From Ampelomyces quisqualis (Eukaryota; Ascomycota; Dothideomycetes; Pleosporales; Phaeosphaeriaceae), in NCBI GenBank assembly GCA_018398575.1, contig JAGTXZ010000021.1, forward strand, positions 2,604,001 to 2,668,000: a stretch of DNA of 64,000 nucleotides. Reading direction: 5' to 3'. Positions within the stretch are counted from its first letter, which is position 1, and every line of letters begins with the position of its first letter. Below are positions 31,428-44,829 of the stretch, in pieces. Made by a program: the position numbers and the translations under genes. Below the pieces are notes generated by a model. That model searched no databases and was not told where the DNA came from. It worked only from the letters and a program-made list of their open reading frames with translations.

Positions 31428-34400
31428 TTTAGAAAAGTATTAAGTAGTTTTGTAGCTTAGGCTCTATTTCCTCTAAGTAAGTAGTAGCTATTATTTAGTT
31501 ACTAGCGCTGCAGTTCTTTTCTGCCTAACGCTCTACTACTTAAGAAGTAGCTTTAGGCTGCTTAGACTCTAATGCCTAAGCGTTAAGAGCTAGCGTAAGA
31601 TTAGCTATTATCTCTATTGCCTAAGGCTATAGAAATAGTTAGAGATTTGCTAACTCTAAGCTAAAGATTAAGAGCTTTAGGTCTCTTAATTGCTAAGCGT
31701 TATACTTAGGCTTACAAGATAATTAATAAGGTCTTTAACTTTAAAGAAGTAAGTTTCTAAATAGTTTTACTTATAATTTAGCGCTTAGTAGTCTTGTTTT
31801 ACGTATTTACTCTGCTTAGATCCTATAGTAATCTTAAGCTTTAAGAGTAAGTAAAATAATTAGTAGATAGAAAAGTTAAATTAATCTTTATATTTTCTAA
31901 TTATTAATTTATAAGTAACTTACTTATATCCTTAAGGTTAAGAAGCTACTTAAACTTAAGAAATTGTTAATAGGTAAGGTTCTTTGTAAGACTATTAGCT
32001 AGAATTAATCTAGATTCTAGATAGAATACTTAGAATAATTCTTTAAAGTGTTTCTACCTAAGCTATATATTCTAAATGTTAATATACTTAAGTTTTGTAG
32101 ATATCTGCTTATTTTTTTGTATAACTAGTTAGATAGTCTACTAATTATTACACTAATTATTCTAGAGATCTTCTAGATTAAGCGTAAGCTCCTTAAAGAA
32201 CTACTTAAGCGCTATAGATTCTTTTACAGCGTATTCTAGAGTAAGTAGCTTAGCTTCTATAGTTAAGGTAGTAACTAATTCTTACCTAGCAGCTTTCTAA
32301 GAAATTGCTCCTCTAAACAGAATAGCTATATAACGATATAAGAAACGCCTAGTTACTTTATTATTAGCAAAAGAGACGTTTCTGTAAATAGTTAGTTTTA
32401 GACTATTAAAATGTCTATACTTAATGAAATCAAATCTTGTTTAATATAGGTACATAATTACCTGTTCTACAGCTTAAGTATAATTGTCTAAAGAATTAGT
32501 TTAGAAATAGAAAAGCTTTAAGACTATGTAGGTAATATCTAGGCAGATTATAATTGCAGTATAGAGAACTAATCTAACTCTTTCTAAATAGGCCTTAATT
32601 TCTTACTTACTAGCTTTTCTAGTGTTCTTATAGAGCTTTTTAAATAGTAGTAGTGTTAGAGAGAACAATCTATTGTATAGACTAAATTTCTTAGTAATCT
32701 TGTTAATAAAGGCGTTGTAGACTAGCGTAATTATTCTGTCTAAACTGTTTTAGATAACTCTAATCCTAAGGAACTATTTAAATAGTCCTTAATCCTAGAT
32801 TTTATATTTACTTATAATTTTAGTCTATAGATTCTAAGCTTTAAGCTTATAATCTTTGTAGTAGATAAGTAGGATGTTATTAACGTAGAACAGAACAAAG
32901 ACTATTTAATCCTAAGTAAAGAATAGATAAAGTTCTTCTTTAGATGCAAGTAGTTCTATCTCGCGTAGTAATCTTAAGAATTTCTTATACTAAAGTAATA
33001 GAGATTCTCTAAGCCTATAGAGCACTTAGGTAAGCCTTATATATAGCCTAGCGTTCTTAAATCTATCTAGTAGATTACAGATTACTAGATTGTTAGCTAT
33101 AATAAAGGCGTTAAGGAACGCTCCAACTACGTTGTATTGTATAATTTCTAGATTAAAATAGGCTGTAATAGCTATAGTAATCCTAAAAGACTTAGCTGTA
33201 AGAGTAGTAGCGTACATAGTAAGTAGAAAGTCTTTCTTCTAGAGATTTCTTCTTACTATAAGCCTAGCCTTATACTTTAGAAAGTAGCTATCTTAAATAA
33301 ACTTGTATACCTAGACCTATTTTAATAGAATTAGTTAATTCTTAGACTTATACTTTAGAATCTCTTTCTAGGTACCTTTCTTGTGTAGCTAATTAATTTC
33401 TTTAAGAGAGGTATCTAATAACAGACTTTTTATTAAATGTTAAAGCATCTGCTTCTATATGTTAGGCAGCTTAAGCATATTATTTCTATAAGCACGCTTC
33501 TTAACTATTTAGTAATTCTAATTACTTAGTATTACTGTTATAATTATAGTATTTAGTATTTTGTAACTAGGGCGCTTAGTCTAGGCTTTTATAAGGCCTA
33601 GAAAGAAAGTGTTCTTAAAATTATACTTGTAGTAATCTATAAATAGATCTGCAATTAATATATTAATACTATTACTCTCTATCTAATTATTATAATCCTT
33701 CTTATAGTAAAGTAGCATATATTAACTTAGTAGTTTGTTAATTTTAGAGGCTACTTTTTATAGTTAACAACTTAATTATATAGAAGAATTTACTAATCCT
33801 GCTTTGTCTAGGGCTCTAGAGTTACTACTTCTAGGTTAAGTAGCAAGAAGGAAAAGGCTAACTACCTATCCTGTTAGAAACCTATCTAATTCTTAGATAC
33901 TAACAGGCTAGCTCTTTTAGGACCTAGTAATAGTTCTTAGCTGTTAGATCCTACGCGCTTAATAAGCTTAATACTAGATACCTAATCTAGTTCTAGAGTT
34001 ACCTCTAGTGTAATAAGCCTAGTATATTTACTTTAGTCTAAGAAGATTTCTAAATGCTTGCTAGTCTTGCTAGCACTCTTCTTAGCTTTTACTTTCTTTT
34101 CTTTGTAATTATAAGATTAGCTAGTTTCTGTAATTCTTAGAATTAGATGCTTACCTTTAAGCTGTTGCTTAGTAACCTTAGTTATTTCCTAGCTTAGTTA
34201 ATTCTATAGAATAAGTAGCCTAATATCCTGCCTAGAATTATTAAGTTTACTAACGTGTAGAATATCTACAATTTTAAGCGCTTACTTCTTAAGCATCTTA
34301 TCTTCTTAGTTACTAGAATAGAACATAGATTTATTAAAGGTAACGTCTCTTAATGTAATTACTTAATTAATTAATAGAACCTAAATATAATAGATATTAG

Positions 34401-37400
34401 ATGCTAAATAGCCTACTAGATAACTAATATAGCTGCAAAGGTTAACTTTAAAACTTACGCCTATTTCTACCTGCTACTTAGTCGCAATTAAGAAGATACG
34501 CTCTGTAGCTATAGGTATAAATACTACTCTAATTTAGGCGTAAGTTAGCAGTCCTGTTCCTAGTAATTACTAGCTTATACTATTAAAAATATTGCCTAAA
34601 CTAGGCGTGTAGGACCTTATTTAGAGACTAAAAACTATAGATTTTTAATAAGCACATTCTATATAGATAGGCCGCTACATCTATAATTTGTAGCTAGAGC
34701 TTAATTAGAAGATTTGCACCTATGCGTATCTTAATAGATTTTGTAATTACTACTTAACTCTACTAGATTTAAAGGTAGAGACAACCTATTTACTAGCCTA
34801 GTAATTAGCTTCTTACCTGCCTACTTAGCTAATCTATTTAGCTAATGCATGTATAGTAGCAGGCGTAGTATTTTAATTCTCTTTTAATCTACCTACTTCT
34901 TATACTACAAACGCCCTCTTTAAGGCAGAGTTACAGTATTGTTATCTTAATAGATTTCTACAATCTTTAGATTAAACTTGTTCTTAACCTAGACTATAAA
35001 TCTTCTAATTACTCTTATAATTTTAATTAACGTTTTATTATAAAGGTTATAGTTAAAATGCTTACCTAAGTAGTCTTTCTTAATAATTAAGGACTATTCT
35101 TTATAAAGCCTTCTAGTTAGCATGTTAAAAAGATCCTAAGAAACTTGATAGAATAGTTATAGTAATCTTTCTTCTAGCTGCTATAAGACTACTTAAGCTA
35201 TATAAGTAACTAAGTAGTTCTAATAATTAATCCTTTTAGTTCTATTTATCTTAACGTCCTAGGCTAACTAGGCAAGAGCCTAGAGGGCTTACTAGCCTAG
35301 GTAGCCTAACTGTTTGTGCTATAGATTCTTGTTATTTTCTCTTAAGTAGTTAATGTTAGATTAATATAACGTGTATAGGACTAGTAGTTAAAGAATATAG
35401 TGTATAACCTAGTTATATTTAATAAATAAGAGATTATAAGCCTTATAAAGCTTATATACAATAACGTTCTACTTATATAATCTAAACTAAAGAGTGCTGT
35501 CTAATCTACTATGCTATATACCTGCCTACTTAAGTAGTACTATAGATACTATGTTTACTTAAAATCTATTAATAACTTTAACCTTCTTAAGCTTTAAGTC
35601 TCTTGTATAAGAACCTTCTAGACTATACAGAACTTTCTTAATTACTTAATTGCTATACCTAGTTACAGAGAGTAACTATATTCTAGCCTTAACTCTTTCT
35701 TTAGAGTAGGTAGGATTTAACGTTTATAGAACAAGAAGTAACTAATTATTAATAAGGTACACTACACTAGCCCTATTATAAAAAGTACTTCTTAAAAGTA
35801 AATAGATTAGAAACGTAGTAGTATATACTCTAAAATCTAGATTAGTAACATTAGGTTCTTAATTAAAAGTAGTTAGGTTAATTAGTGCTACTACAACATC
35901 TCTTAGATAAGTTACTACCTTAGTTCTAGAACCAATATAGTTAGCTATAATAGGTAGCGTCTAACTAGCTTTTTTAATCTTGTTATTAAGTGCAGCCTGC
36001 TTAGAAGTATTAAGCTGCTTAAGGACCTTCTTTTAGTTAAAATTAGAGATCTTAATTAGTACTTTTTTTAGTAAGACTAATCTAGTAATTCTAGTCTTTA
36101 GTTAGAGATAATCTATTAGGTTCTATTTGTACTTTTTATTGTTTCTGTAAGGGTAAGGTTTTAGCTTTAAATTGTTGTTGCCTTTGTTCTTTAGATTAGA
36201 GTTCTTGTTTTCTAAGTTCTTAATATTTCTAAGGATTGCAAAGGCTAAATAGAACTTTTCTTTAGTAGTAAGAACTACTTGTTCTTAAAGTATAAGAGAG
36301 AAGATCTTAGCTAGATTATATATAGTTATAGCTGGTTAACTAAGAGCTGCATCTTTAATAATATCCTAACGCATTAATTAAGCCTAGTTAGGAGTAATTC
36401 TAGCAGATAGAGCGTCTAGAAAATTAGTAAAAGTAACTTATTCTTCTATCTCTATAACTTAGAACGCTTAAGCCTTTCTATAGATTACTTGCTATTTATT
36501 AAACTATTTATCTAAAGTAATCCTGCTGTACTTAGCCTTTTCTAAATAAGCCTAATATTGCTACCTAACTAGTTACATAGTATTATTATCTATTAGAGCA
36601 AGGTTGTGCTTAAGGATCCTAATTAAGGCTTAGGAGGTTGTTTCTAAAGAGTTAAGCATTTTGATTACAGCTAGTGCTATTAGATCCTTAGCTACTATTT
36701 AACTAATCTTTTCTTAGACGTTGCTAAGCTTAGCTACTTGCCTAGTCTATTTTAACGTATTTACTTTGTATTAGCAAACGTCTTCTTTATAACCGCTAGA
36801 GGCAAGTTTATAGGCAACTAGCTTTAGATTATATTAATTTAAAGCTTTATTGCAGATTTTTGTTTCTAGATTAGTAGTTCTAGGCAGTAGAGTAGAGACT
36901 AGTTAACTTAGAGCAGCTAGAAGCTTTAGATATTTAGGTTTCTAATTGTTAATTAGGAGCACTATGTTGCTGTCTAGGTTAATCTAATCCTAGACTTCTT
37001 TATTGCGAGCATAAAGCTAGAGTTATGCAAACTAGTACAGCTAATCTAACTAACTAATTAAAAGAATGTCTAGGCTAATCTTATTGTTAGAATAGGAGTC
37101 TATAATTATTAACTAGCTAGTTTGTAGAGAGTATTTAAAATAAGTTTTTTAAGAAGTTTCTAGAGTAATTGTTAATCTAGGTAGTACCTTAGTAATAAAA
37201 GGTGCGCAAGAAGAATTAACACTATAGTCTTATAATACTAGGCTTATAACTATAAGAGCTAAGTAATACTTTAGATAAAATTGTTATAAGTAAAAAGATT
37301 ATATTACTTGTTCTATGCTATATAAAGATAGATTAGATTAAATATACTAAGCTTGGAGATAGCTTAATTAGTTAGTCTAGTCCTAAATAGATCCTTACTT

Positions 37401-37919
37401 TCTTAGTAACATGCTTAGGTATTATACGTAACAATTCTGTAATCTGCTAATTTATATACTCTATTACACTATCTATATCTACTAACACTATAAAGAAGTA
37501 TATAGCTATAACTATTAGTAACTATAGAAGTTAAACAATTCTATTTTTTCTATATAAGCCTCTTATTATAGTTAGAGTATAGAAAATAGCTTAACTAAGA
37601 ACGCTAGAAATCTAAATAAGTATTTGTATCTGTCTATTAATTATTATATTATACTAGAAGAGAATACTTAGGCTTATTATACACTATTTAATAGAACTAT
37701 TAGCACGCTACGTAATATGATATAGAAAGCTAAGGCTAATCTAAAGAAAGATACACTACTTGTATTACTTATTACCTTTAATAACTATAATAGACCTAAG
37801 CTCTTCTTAACCTAGAGACTAGTAATTAGTTAGTCTCTATCTTTTAGTTCTTCTATAATTAGGTATATAGTATAATTATATATATTTATACTTAGTTTTC
37901 TATTACTTTAGCCTATGCT
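31428..37919 (-). mobile_element. Copia relic H1
   Basis: A minus-strand Ty1/Copia element without recognisable LTRs. The left end is fused to the truncated LTR of E, and the right end abuts the start of J at 37922. The order on the minus strand is gag (about 37000-36000), integrase (about 35700-34500), RT (about 33300-32500) and RNase H (about 32400-31900), the Copia order with integrase before RT. It shares RT, RNase H and the segment 34430-34620 with H2 (57064 onwards, plus strand). Very strongly RIP-mutated. Confidence 0.75.
31900..35700 (-). pseudogene. Copia integrase-RT-RNase H remnant (H1)
   Basis: The open stretch 33026-33217 (YATTLTAKSFRITIAITAYF, then NLEIIQYNVVGAFLNAFI) is the Copia RT segment 'aPta...R.l.aiaa..dl.i.q.Dv.tAfLng', with the catalytic Asp of 'DV' now Asn (NV). 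The H2 copy has the same part (near 58450-58600) and a recognisable RNase H (RRAIS*KAIRQELVTTLTIE, then AKLLTLEYAIKES). Extents of the domains in H1 are approximate. Confidence 0.7.
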
Positions 37920-37921
37920 AT

Positions 37922-38129
37922 TGTAACAGGCTGCCGCCTAGTTAGTCCTTGGTTACAGAAAAACCTTAGCTTACTAAACTAGAATACTAAAAAGGTTCTG
38001 AACTAGAACGCTAAAAATCCTCTGGGCTAGAACACTATAAACAGTTCTAGACTAGAGCGCCTAAACCCTCTAGACTAGACTGCCTTAAGACTATAAAAAC
38101 CTTCTAAGTAGTAATTAGGATAGGTTACA
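37922..38129 (+). repeat. Putative 5' LTR of Gypsy element J
   Basis: It begins TGTAACAGG and ends AGGTTACA, with inverted termini like the other LTRs here. Several spaced CTAGAACGCTA-like words repeat inside it (AACTAGAATACTAAAA, AACTAGAACGCTAAAA, GGCTAGAACACTATAA). There is no partner in the window, so the right boundary rests only on the terminal inverted motif. Confidence 0.6.
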
Positions 38130-38209
38130 AATTTACGTCTTTATTTCCTAGTAACTACTCTTAGGGTCTGCTTCTTATAATTAAATTTGTCTAACCTAAC
38201 TAGGCTAAA

Positions 38210-39440
38210 GGGCTATTAGTAACCTCTAGTATAGAACAAGTAACTGTCCCTATAATAGTACAGGACAGAATAGTACAAGCTATCTAGATAAGACGCAACA
38301 GTGTCTCTAAGTTAGTAATTAAGAATAAGTTTAATTAGATAATTATTAATAACTTTCTAGACCTAAAGAAATAATAGATTAAAAAACAATTGCTGTTAAA
38401 CAGCCTTAAGAAAACGCCTACCTAGCAGAAAGTATATAACTCTCTAGTAGCTAGACTCTCTAATAATAGAAAAGAAAAGTTTCCTATAAGCATAGGTCTA
38501 GACTTAGTATTGCTAGTAAGAAATCTGCAGGAATAAGTTACAAGGCTTACAGCCTAAGTAACTCTAGAAACCTCTAGCTTTATACAGACTCTCTTAGAAA
38601 GCTTTTTCCTACCCTAAAAGACTTATAAAGTTCTTAACCTAGAAGCGTATAGAAAAGATTAAAAAGATTACTATATCTTTAAGGCCTAAATAAAGTACAA
38701 ACTAGAATATAACAGCGCAAAACTAGGCTCTTAAGTAGGCTATATCTTTAACTGCCTTAAGAAGTTAGTAGCTAGTGTAGCCTTATCTTAGGTAACCTAG
38801 AACCTCTAGAGCTCTATAGAAGAACTTTAGGACTTTCTAGACAGCTAATTTAGCAACAAGCTACACAATAAAAGATTATAAAGAAAACTCTAAATAATCT
38901 AATAGAATAAGTCTTTTTTCTAGAGCTTTAATATAGAGTTTATAAGGCTAGCCTATAACACAAGTAAGAAAGATAATAAAGTAAACCTAAAAATAAGGTA
39001 TCTAAGCGCTATCTAGCTAGACCTATAAGACAAAATAATCTCTATAGAGACTAAACCTAAATAGAAAATCTATAACCTTATAGATAGAGTAGCAATTATT
39101 AAGGAAAACTTATATAAAGTAAAACTTAGTAGTAAGCACACTAAAAGACAGAACGTTAGAGAACTTATAGATTAGAAACTTATAAGAGGACATTCTAAAA
39201 GGACTAAGAGAAAATCTTCTAAAAGGAAGAAAGCTAAGTAAGCTACTGCAGAAGAGTAGTCTTACTAGAGACAAAACAACTTATACTTCTACTGTAGTAA
39301 GTTAGGACACTACGCTAGCAAATGTAAATTATTCTTACCTTTAAAACCTGCTAAAGCTGCAGTAGCTAAGGCACAGGGTAAGAAAGAAGAGAACGCGTTA
39401 AAAGACGCCCTAAGCTTAGAAAATAAGTAACTCTTATCTA
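38210..39440 (+). pseudogene. gag of Gypsy element J
   Basis: A plus-strand frame with RIP stops. It ends in a zinc knuckle near 39283-39330, YFYCSKLGHYASKCK, where the first Cys of CCHC is replaced by Tyr (TGC to TAC, a RIP-type change on the other strand). A basic stretch HSKRTKRKSSKRKKAK precedes the knuckle. Confidence 0.75.
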
Positions 39441-39459
39441 AAGGCGTAAACAGAAGTAT

Positions 39460-42400
39460 AGTAACATAATACTAAAAGAAGATAAGAGATTTTAACAATT
39501 CTAGAGAAAATAGCTAAATAAAGAACCTATTACTGTATATACTATTATTAATAAAATAATAGTTACTTCTATAATAATTAACACTAGGTGTCTTACTTAC
39601 GCTATAACCTTAACTAAGTTTATCTATAAGAATAAGTTAGAGCGTAAGTTAATAGCTCTAAGAGAAATTATTAGGATTGCTAGAGCCTAGTCTTAGATAA
39701 AGATAGCTGTCTAGATAAAGATTAATATTAATAGGCACAAGAAGATACTATAGGCCTATAAACTAGATAGAGATAAAGAATACAACCTAGTTTTAGGTTA
39801 ACTATAGATAAACTAGTATAATGTTACTATTGCACTAGCAAAGAAATTAATATACATCTACTCTACTTAGACGCAAGTTAGAAGCTAGAAAAGAAAAAAA
39901 CTTCTTTTACTATAGAGTATTATAGTAGCTGCGTACTTAGCCTAGCTATAACAAGACTAGAAAGACAAATCTATCTGCCTTTATGCTGCGTTAATAGCAG
40001 ACATCTAGAAGGCTCTAAAAACTAAGCTCTAAGTAGACCCTAGGTTAGTGCTTTTAGATTACTTAAAAGAGAAATACAAAACCTTTCTACGCAAGAAAGC
40101 AGACTAACTCCTCCTAGTAAGAGAACTTACTATTAATTATTCTATTAAGCTAGTAGAAAAAGATAGAAAGACTGTAGAGGTGCTATAGAGTCTACTATAT
40201 AGCATATTAAGAGAAGAACTCCTTATGCTCTAAAAAGAGCTTACTTCTTACCTAGACTATAGCTTTATATAGGTAAGCTAGTTAAGCGCCTCTGCACTAG
40301 TTTTATTTGTAAAGAAGCTAGAAAAGAGCCTGTAGTTCTATATAGACTACTAGGCCCTTAACGCAATTATAAGAAAGGACTAATACCTACTTTTACTTAT
40401 CTAAGAGACCTTAGCCTAGATTGCTAAAGCTAAATAGTTTACTAAAGTAGATGTTATCTAAGCATTCTATAAGATTAGAATTGCAAAAGAAGACAAATAG
40501 AAGACAGCCTTTTAGACGCGCTTTAGCTTCTATAAGTAGCTTATAACACCCTTTAGACTTGTAAACGCTCTAAGTACGTTCTAGAGATATATTAATTAGA
40601 CACTAAGAGAACACCTAGATAATTTCTATTTAGCTTATATAGATAACGTGTTAATATATACAAGTAGGTTTAAGGTAAACTATAAGAAAAAGGTAAAGCT
40701 AGTAAACTAGAAACTTAGTATAGTAGAGTTACACTTTAATATAAGGAAAAGTAAGTTTAGCGTAAAAAAGACTAAATACTTTTAATTTATTATTAAGGCT
40801 AAGAAAGAAATAAGTATAGACCTTAAGAAAGTAGCTACTATATATTTCTAGAAGCCCTCTAAGATAGTTAAAAGTGTCTAGAGTTTTGTTAGCTTTACTA
40901 ACTTCTACTAATAGTTTATAAAAGACTTTTTAAAGCTAGCTACTCTACTAACTAGGCTTACTAGAAAAGGCGTAGCCTTTTACTAGGGCTCTAAACAACA
41001 GATGTCCTTTAATAAGCTAAAGAAAGCTTTTGTAGCAAAACTATTCCTAGCAAACTTTAATGCAGAGCTAAAGATAGTAGTAGAATACAACGCCTTAGAA
41101 TAGTTAACTAGAAGAGTAATATCTTAATATAGTAAAGACAGACGCCTCTAGGCTATAGCTTACTACTTAGTAAAAAACACAGCTGCAGAAGCTAACTATA
41201 CTATCTATAACAAAGAGCTGTTAGCTATAGTTAAGTACTTAGAGTAGTAGAAAACTAAACTTTAGAGAGTAAAGTATTTTACTATGCTTACAGACTATAA
41301 GAACCTAGAATACTTTGCTACTATATAACTACTAACAGAAAGACACGTCTACTAGGTAAAGTTTCTTAGCACGTTTAATATTAGATTCTAATACTACTTA
41401 GGAAATGTTAATAGCAGAGTAGATACTCTTTCTAGAAAAAAACAAGATCTTTTCTAAGAAAGAGTAGACGCGTAGGTATAGTTCTAGACCTTCTAATTAT
41501 TTACTTTTGCTTTAGAAACTAAAGACAAAGAAAACCTAGTACTTACTACTTTCTTTGCAGCTTAGCAAGAGAGTTTACTATAATAAGAAGAAAGAGAAAC
41601 AGAGTAGCTCTAAAACGTGCTTGTAGACAAAGGTACTGCGTTAACTACTTTCTTTGCAGCTTAGTAGAAAGATGCACTATAATAGAAAAAGAAAGAAATA
41701 GAGTAGCTTTAAAATATACTTGTAGATAAAGATACTGCGTTAACTACTTCTCTTGCAGCTTAGTAAAGAGATATACTATAACAGAAAAAGAAAGAATTAG
41801 AGTAGCTTTAAAACATACTTATAGACAAAGATACTACGTTAACTACTTTTTTTGCAGCTTAGCAAAGAGATGTACTATAATAGAGAGAAGAGAAAACAGA
41901 GTAGCTCTAAAATATACTTGCAGACAAAGACGCTATATTAAGAAAGGAAAACGTTACCTATAACTAAAGTGTTAAAAAGCTTTCTATAGTAAGAGATATT
42001 TTAGATTCTACTAAAGGAACTGCAGTACTACGCATAATTACGCCTAAACAAGGTTTATATATAAACAAGCGCTCTAAAGAATTATTAGAGCCTACTATTA
42101 AAGAGCTGTAGAAACAGGCTATTTGTATAGACAAAGCCTACTAAGTAGTAGTTAATACTGTTAGAATAGGGTAGTAGAAATTCCCTCTTTATTTAAGCCT
42201 AAAAGTTTCTCTAGCAGAGTGTACCTTAGATAGCCTAGGACGCCTACTCTATAGGAAACATAAGTAAGTGCTAGAATACGCAAACCTATATACCTATATT
42301 ATCTTAGAAGTATATAATTTCCTAATTGCTAGATACTTAAGTAGAGAAAACACTTATGCAATATTAGTAAAAGACTACTTTTAGCTTAGAATGTTCTTAA

Positions 42401-43600
42401 GTATTTACTAGTTTATCTAAAACTGCTTAGTGTGTAGCTAAATAAAGCTATAGAAAGAACTTAAACAAGAATTGCTGCGCTTACTTTTGCTCTTAGACTA
42501 AATATAAAAGAAATTGTTAGTAGACTTTATTATAGGCCTTCTGCTAAGCTATAGAATGCTACACTTTATAGTAGTTACTAACTAACTAAGTAAAAACGCA
42601 GTGCTTATACTTATTCTAGACCTAGAAGTTCTTACTATAGTTAAGGCATTTATTAAACAAGTAGTTGCGTACTATTAGCTTCTAGACGCTATAGTGTTAA
42701 ACAGAGAGTTACAGTTTGTAAGCAAATTCTAGTCTTTACTCTATAATAAGCTTAGAATATAAAGAAGAGTCTTAACAGTATACTACCTCTAGATAGATAG
42801 TGCTACAGAGTAAATAAATAGTATAGTAGAAGCCTACTTAAGGGCCTTTATAAGCTAGGACTAGTTAAACTAAGCTGCTTTATGCCTACTAGCACAAATT
42901 TCTATAGCTAGACAAAATACAGTATCTACAAGCGTTAGCCTATTCTTTCTCTAGTACAGGTATAACATAGACTCTATTTAGTCTAACTTAGAATAGACTA
43001 TAAAGAACTAGTATTAGTCTAGTATTAATAAGAGAGCTACTACTTAAGTAATAGTAACTAAGATAAAAGAAATAATAGACTATGTATAAGCAAAAATAGT
43101 AGAAGCACAATAGAAATAAGAACGCTAGGCTAACAATTATAGATAGAAAGCTCTAGAACTCTATGTAAAGAACAAAGTATAGCTCTAGTACAGCTACACT
43201 ATATCTAACAACAGACCTTTAAAGAAGTTAGATTAGAAAAATAGAAAATATATAGTTACAAAGGTTATATTACTACACGTTATAGAACTAAGCGTACTCT
43301 CTAGAGTGTACCTAAAATTCTATATTAACTGCCTCTAGCTTAATGCAAGGAACCTGCTTCTACACTAAGAGTCTAATAACTAGAAACTAAAAGTAATAAT
43401 AGAAAGTAAAAACAAAGCTAATAAGAAGTACTTTATTAACTATATCTTTATAGAATAACAGAAGAAGAAAGAGTAAAGTATATAGCTGTAGTACCTAGTA
43501 AAATAGGTAGGATGCGCAGAACTAACGTAGAAACTGCAAGCAAATGTTGCTAATACTATAGCACTTACTAAGTAGCTAGATAAAACTAGAATAAAATAAA
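39460..43600 (+). pseudogene. pol of Gypsy element J (protease, RT, RNase H, integrase, chromodomain)
   Basis: RT (near 40150-40830): ALVLFVKKLEKSL*FYIDY, then FYK*LITPFRLVNALSTF and YLAYIDNVLIYTS, the YxDD box with the second Asp now Asn. RNase H (near 40900-41440) includes YNKELLAIVKYL-type sequence (IYNKELLAIVKYLE). Integrase (near 42110-42960): LLVDFIIGLLLSYRMLHFIV, then VLNRELQFVSKF and SATE*INSIVEAYLRAFIS. A chromodomain-like segment near 43480-43560 reads YLVK*VGCAELTWKLQANVA. Domain order is that of chromoviruses. Stops at Gln and Trp positions. Confidence 0.82.
41545..41945 (+). repeat. Four tandem 99-bp units inside pol of element J
   Basis: ACTACTT(T/C)..TTGCAGCTTAG starts at 41545, 41644, 41743 and 41842, an exact 99-bp spacing. 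Each unit encodes 33 residues (TTFFAA*QESLL, then E-rich sequence, then NVLVDKGTAL). The position, between RNase H and integrase, is the same as that of the unrelated 102-bp repeats in A and E. Confidence 0.88.
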
Positions 43601-43619
43601 ACTTAGATAGATTGTTAGT

Positions 43620-44370
43620 AGAGCGCCTATCTACCTTAACTACTAAATAATTACATTAGTGTAGAAAAGGAAAGAGAGAAGAAAACTACAGGTACGCAAA
43701 ACAAATATTAGAATAGATAATAGCGCTATGCACAAGAGAAGGCAGTAGAAAAAAAGCTAAACTTAAAACAGGTATAAGTAGAACCTAAGCTATTAGGAAT
43801 AATATAGTAGCGCACTTAGTAACGTTAGAAACAATACTTAACACTAATAAGCAACTAAGAAGAGAAAGGTAGAGATACTATAATAGATAGAACCTAAGAC
43901 TAAAAGAACTGTTAAGAGGTAAAGAAGAAAGAAGATACCTATATCTATTCTATTAGCTAGCTCTTAACTACTCTAACTAGTTAACAGCTAGGACATAACT
44001 AGTAGTTAATAGTCTCTAGGCTCTAGATATAAAGAACCTAAATACTAAATACAAGAACTAATGTAACAGTCCTACTAACTACTTAAAATAACCTAGGAAT
44101 AAAGAGAGAAGAGTCTAGAAGCTTAGAGTTAACAGATTAATAGCTAAAGAATATAAGAAGAAGAGCCTAAATTAACTTTAGAGATCTAGCTACTTAAGCT
44201 AGGCAATAGTTAGTTAAGACACAGCGTAACATAAATCTTTAGAGAGCCTAGAAAAACCTAAGAAAAGAGTATAAGATTCTAATACTTAAACTGCGCTAGA
44301 CTACAAGAACTAGTAAGAATAACAACGTTTGTAATAGAAGTAGAGCTATAAAAACCTATAAGCTTAAGAC
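43620..44370 (+). other. 3' region of element J without assigned gene
   Basis: Downstream of the chromodomain a plus-strand frame continues with charged sequence (NIVAHLVTLETILNTNKQLR, then LKELLRGKEERRYLYLF) before degenerating. I do not recognise it. No LTR or antisense gene like those of the other Gypsy families is evident. Confidence 0.4.
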
Positions 44371-44390
44371 TACGCTAGTAAATAGGTTTA
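44371..44390 (+). repeat. Left TIR of hAT F2
   Basis: TACGCTAGTAAATAGGTTTA, matching the left TIR of F1 for its first 17 bases. It is followed by a GGTTAGG-rich subterminal zone to about 44540. Confidence 0.82.
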
Positions 44391-44829
44391 AGGTACCTAC
44401 TTATAGGTAGAGGTTAGGTTAAGGTTAAGCACAAGAGGAGTAGAGTAAGGTTTAGGTTACGTAGAGGCTAGTGTAGAGTTTAGGTTAGAGTATACAGCTT
44501 AGGGTGTTAAGGTTAGGTTATTAGTTTAGTTAGAGTACCTCCTATAGAGTTATACTTGTGCAGCGCTTCTAATCTAACGCCTGTAACAAGTATATTACTT
44601 AGGAGTAAAGTAGAGTAAAAGAAATAAGTTTATTTTAGCATATATCCTAAAATAAGGTTATTGCAGAAATAGTCTAATCTTGCAGCTATTTAATTAGCTT
44701 TATAACCTGCTTATTATAGATATTTATTACTGTTTTTTACCTAGGTTGTTTTAGATAGTTAAAAGCTACTGTTTATTACATTTTTTTGTTACACTTACTA
44801 GTCTAAGAAATAAGAAGGCCTTAATCTCT

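Larger units (their letters stand above)
37922..44370 (+). mobile_element. Gypsy element J, third family, 3' end lost
   Basis: A plus-strand Ty3/Gypsy chromovirus. It starts TGTAACAGGCTGCC at 37922. The putative 5' LTR ends GGTTACA at 38129, an inverted match to the start. Gag, protease, RT, RNase H, a 99-bp tandem repeat, integrase and chromodomain follow. No second copy of the LTR is recognisable before hAT F2 begins at 44371; a TGTAACAG word at 44062 is the only hint. The element is therefore probably truncated at the F2 junction. RIP stops throughout. Confidence 0.8.
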
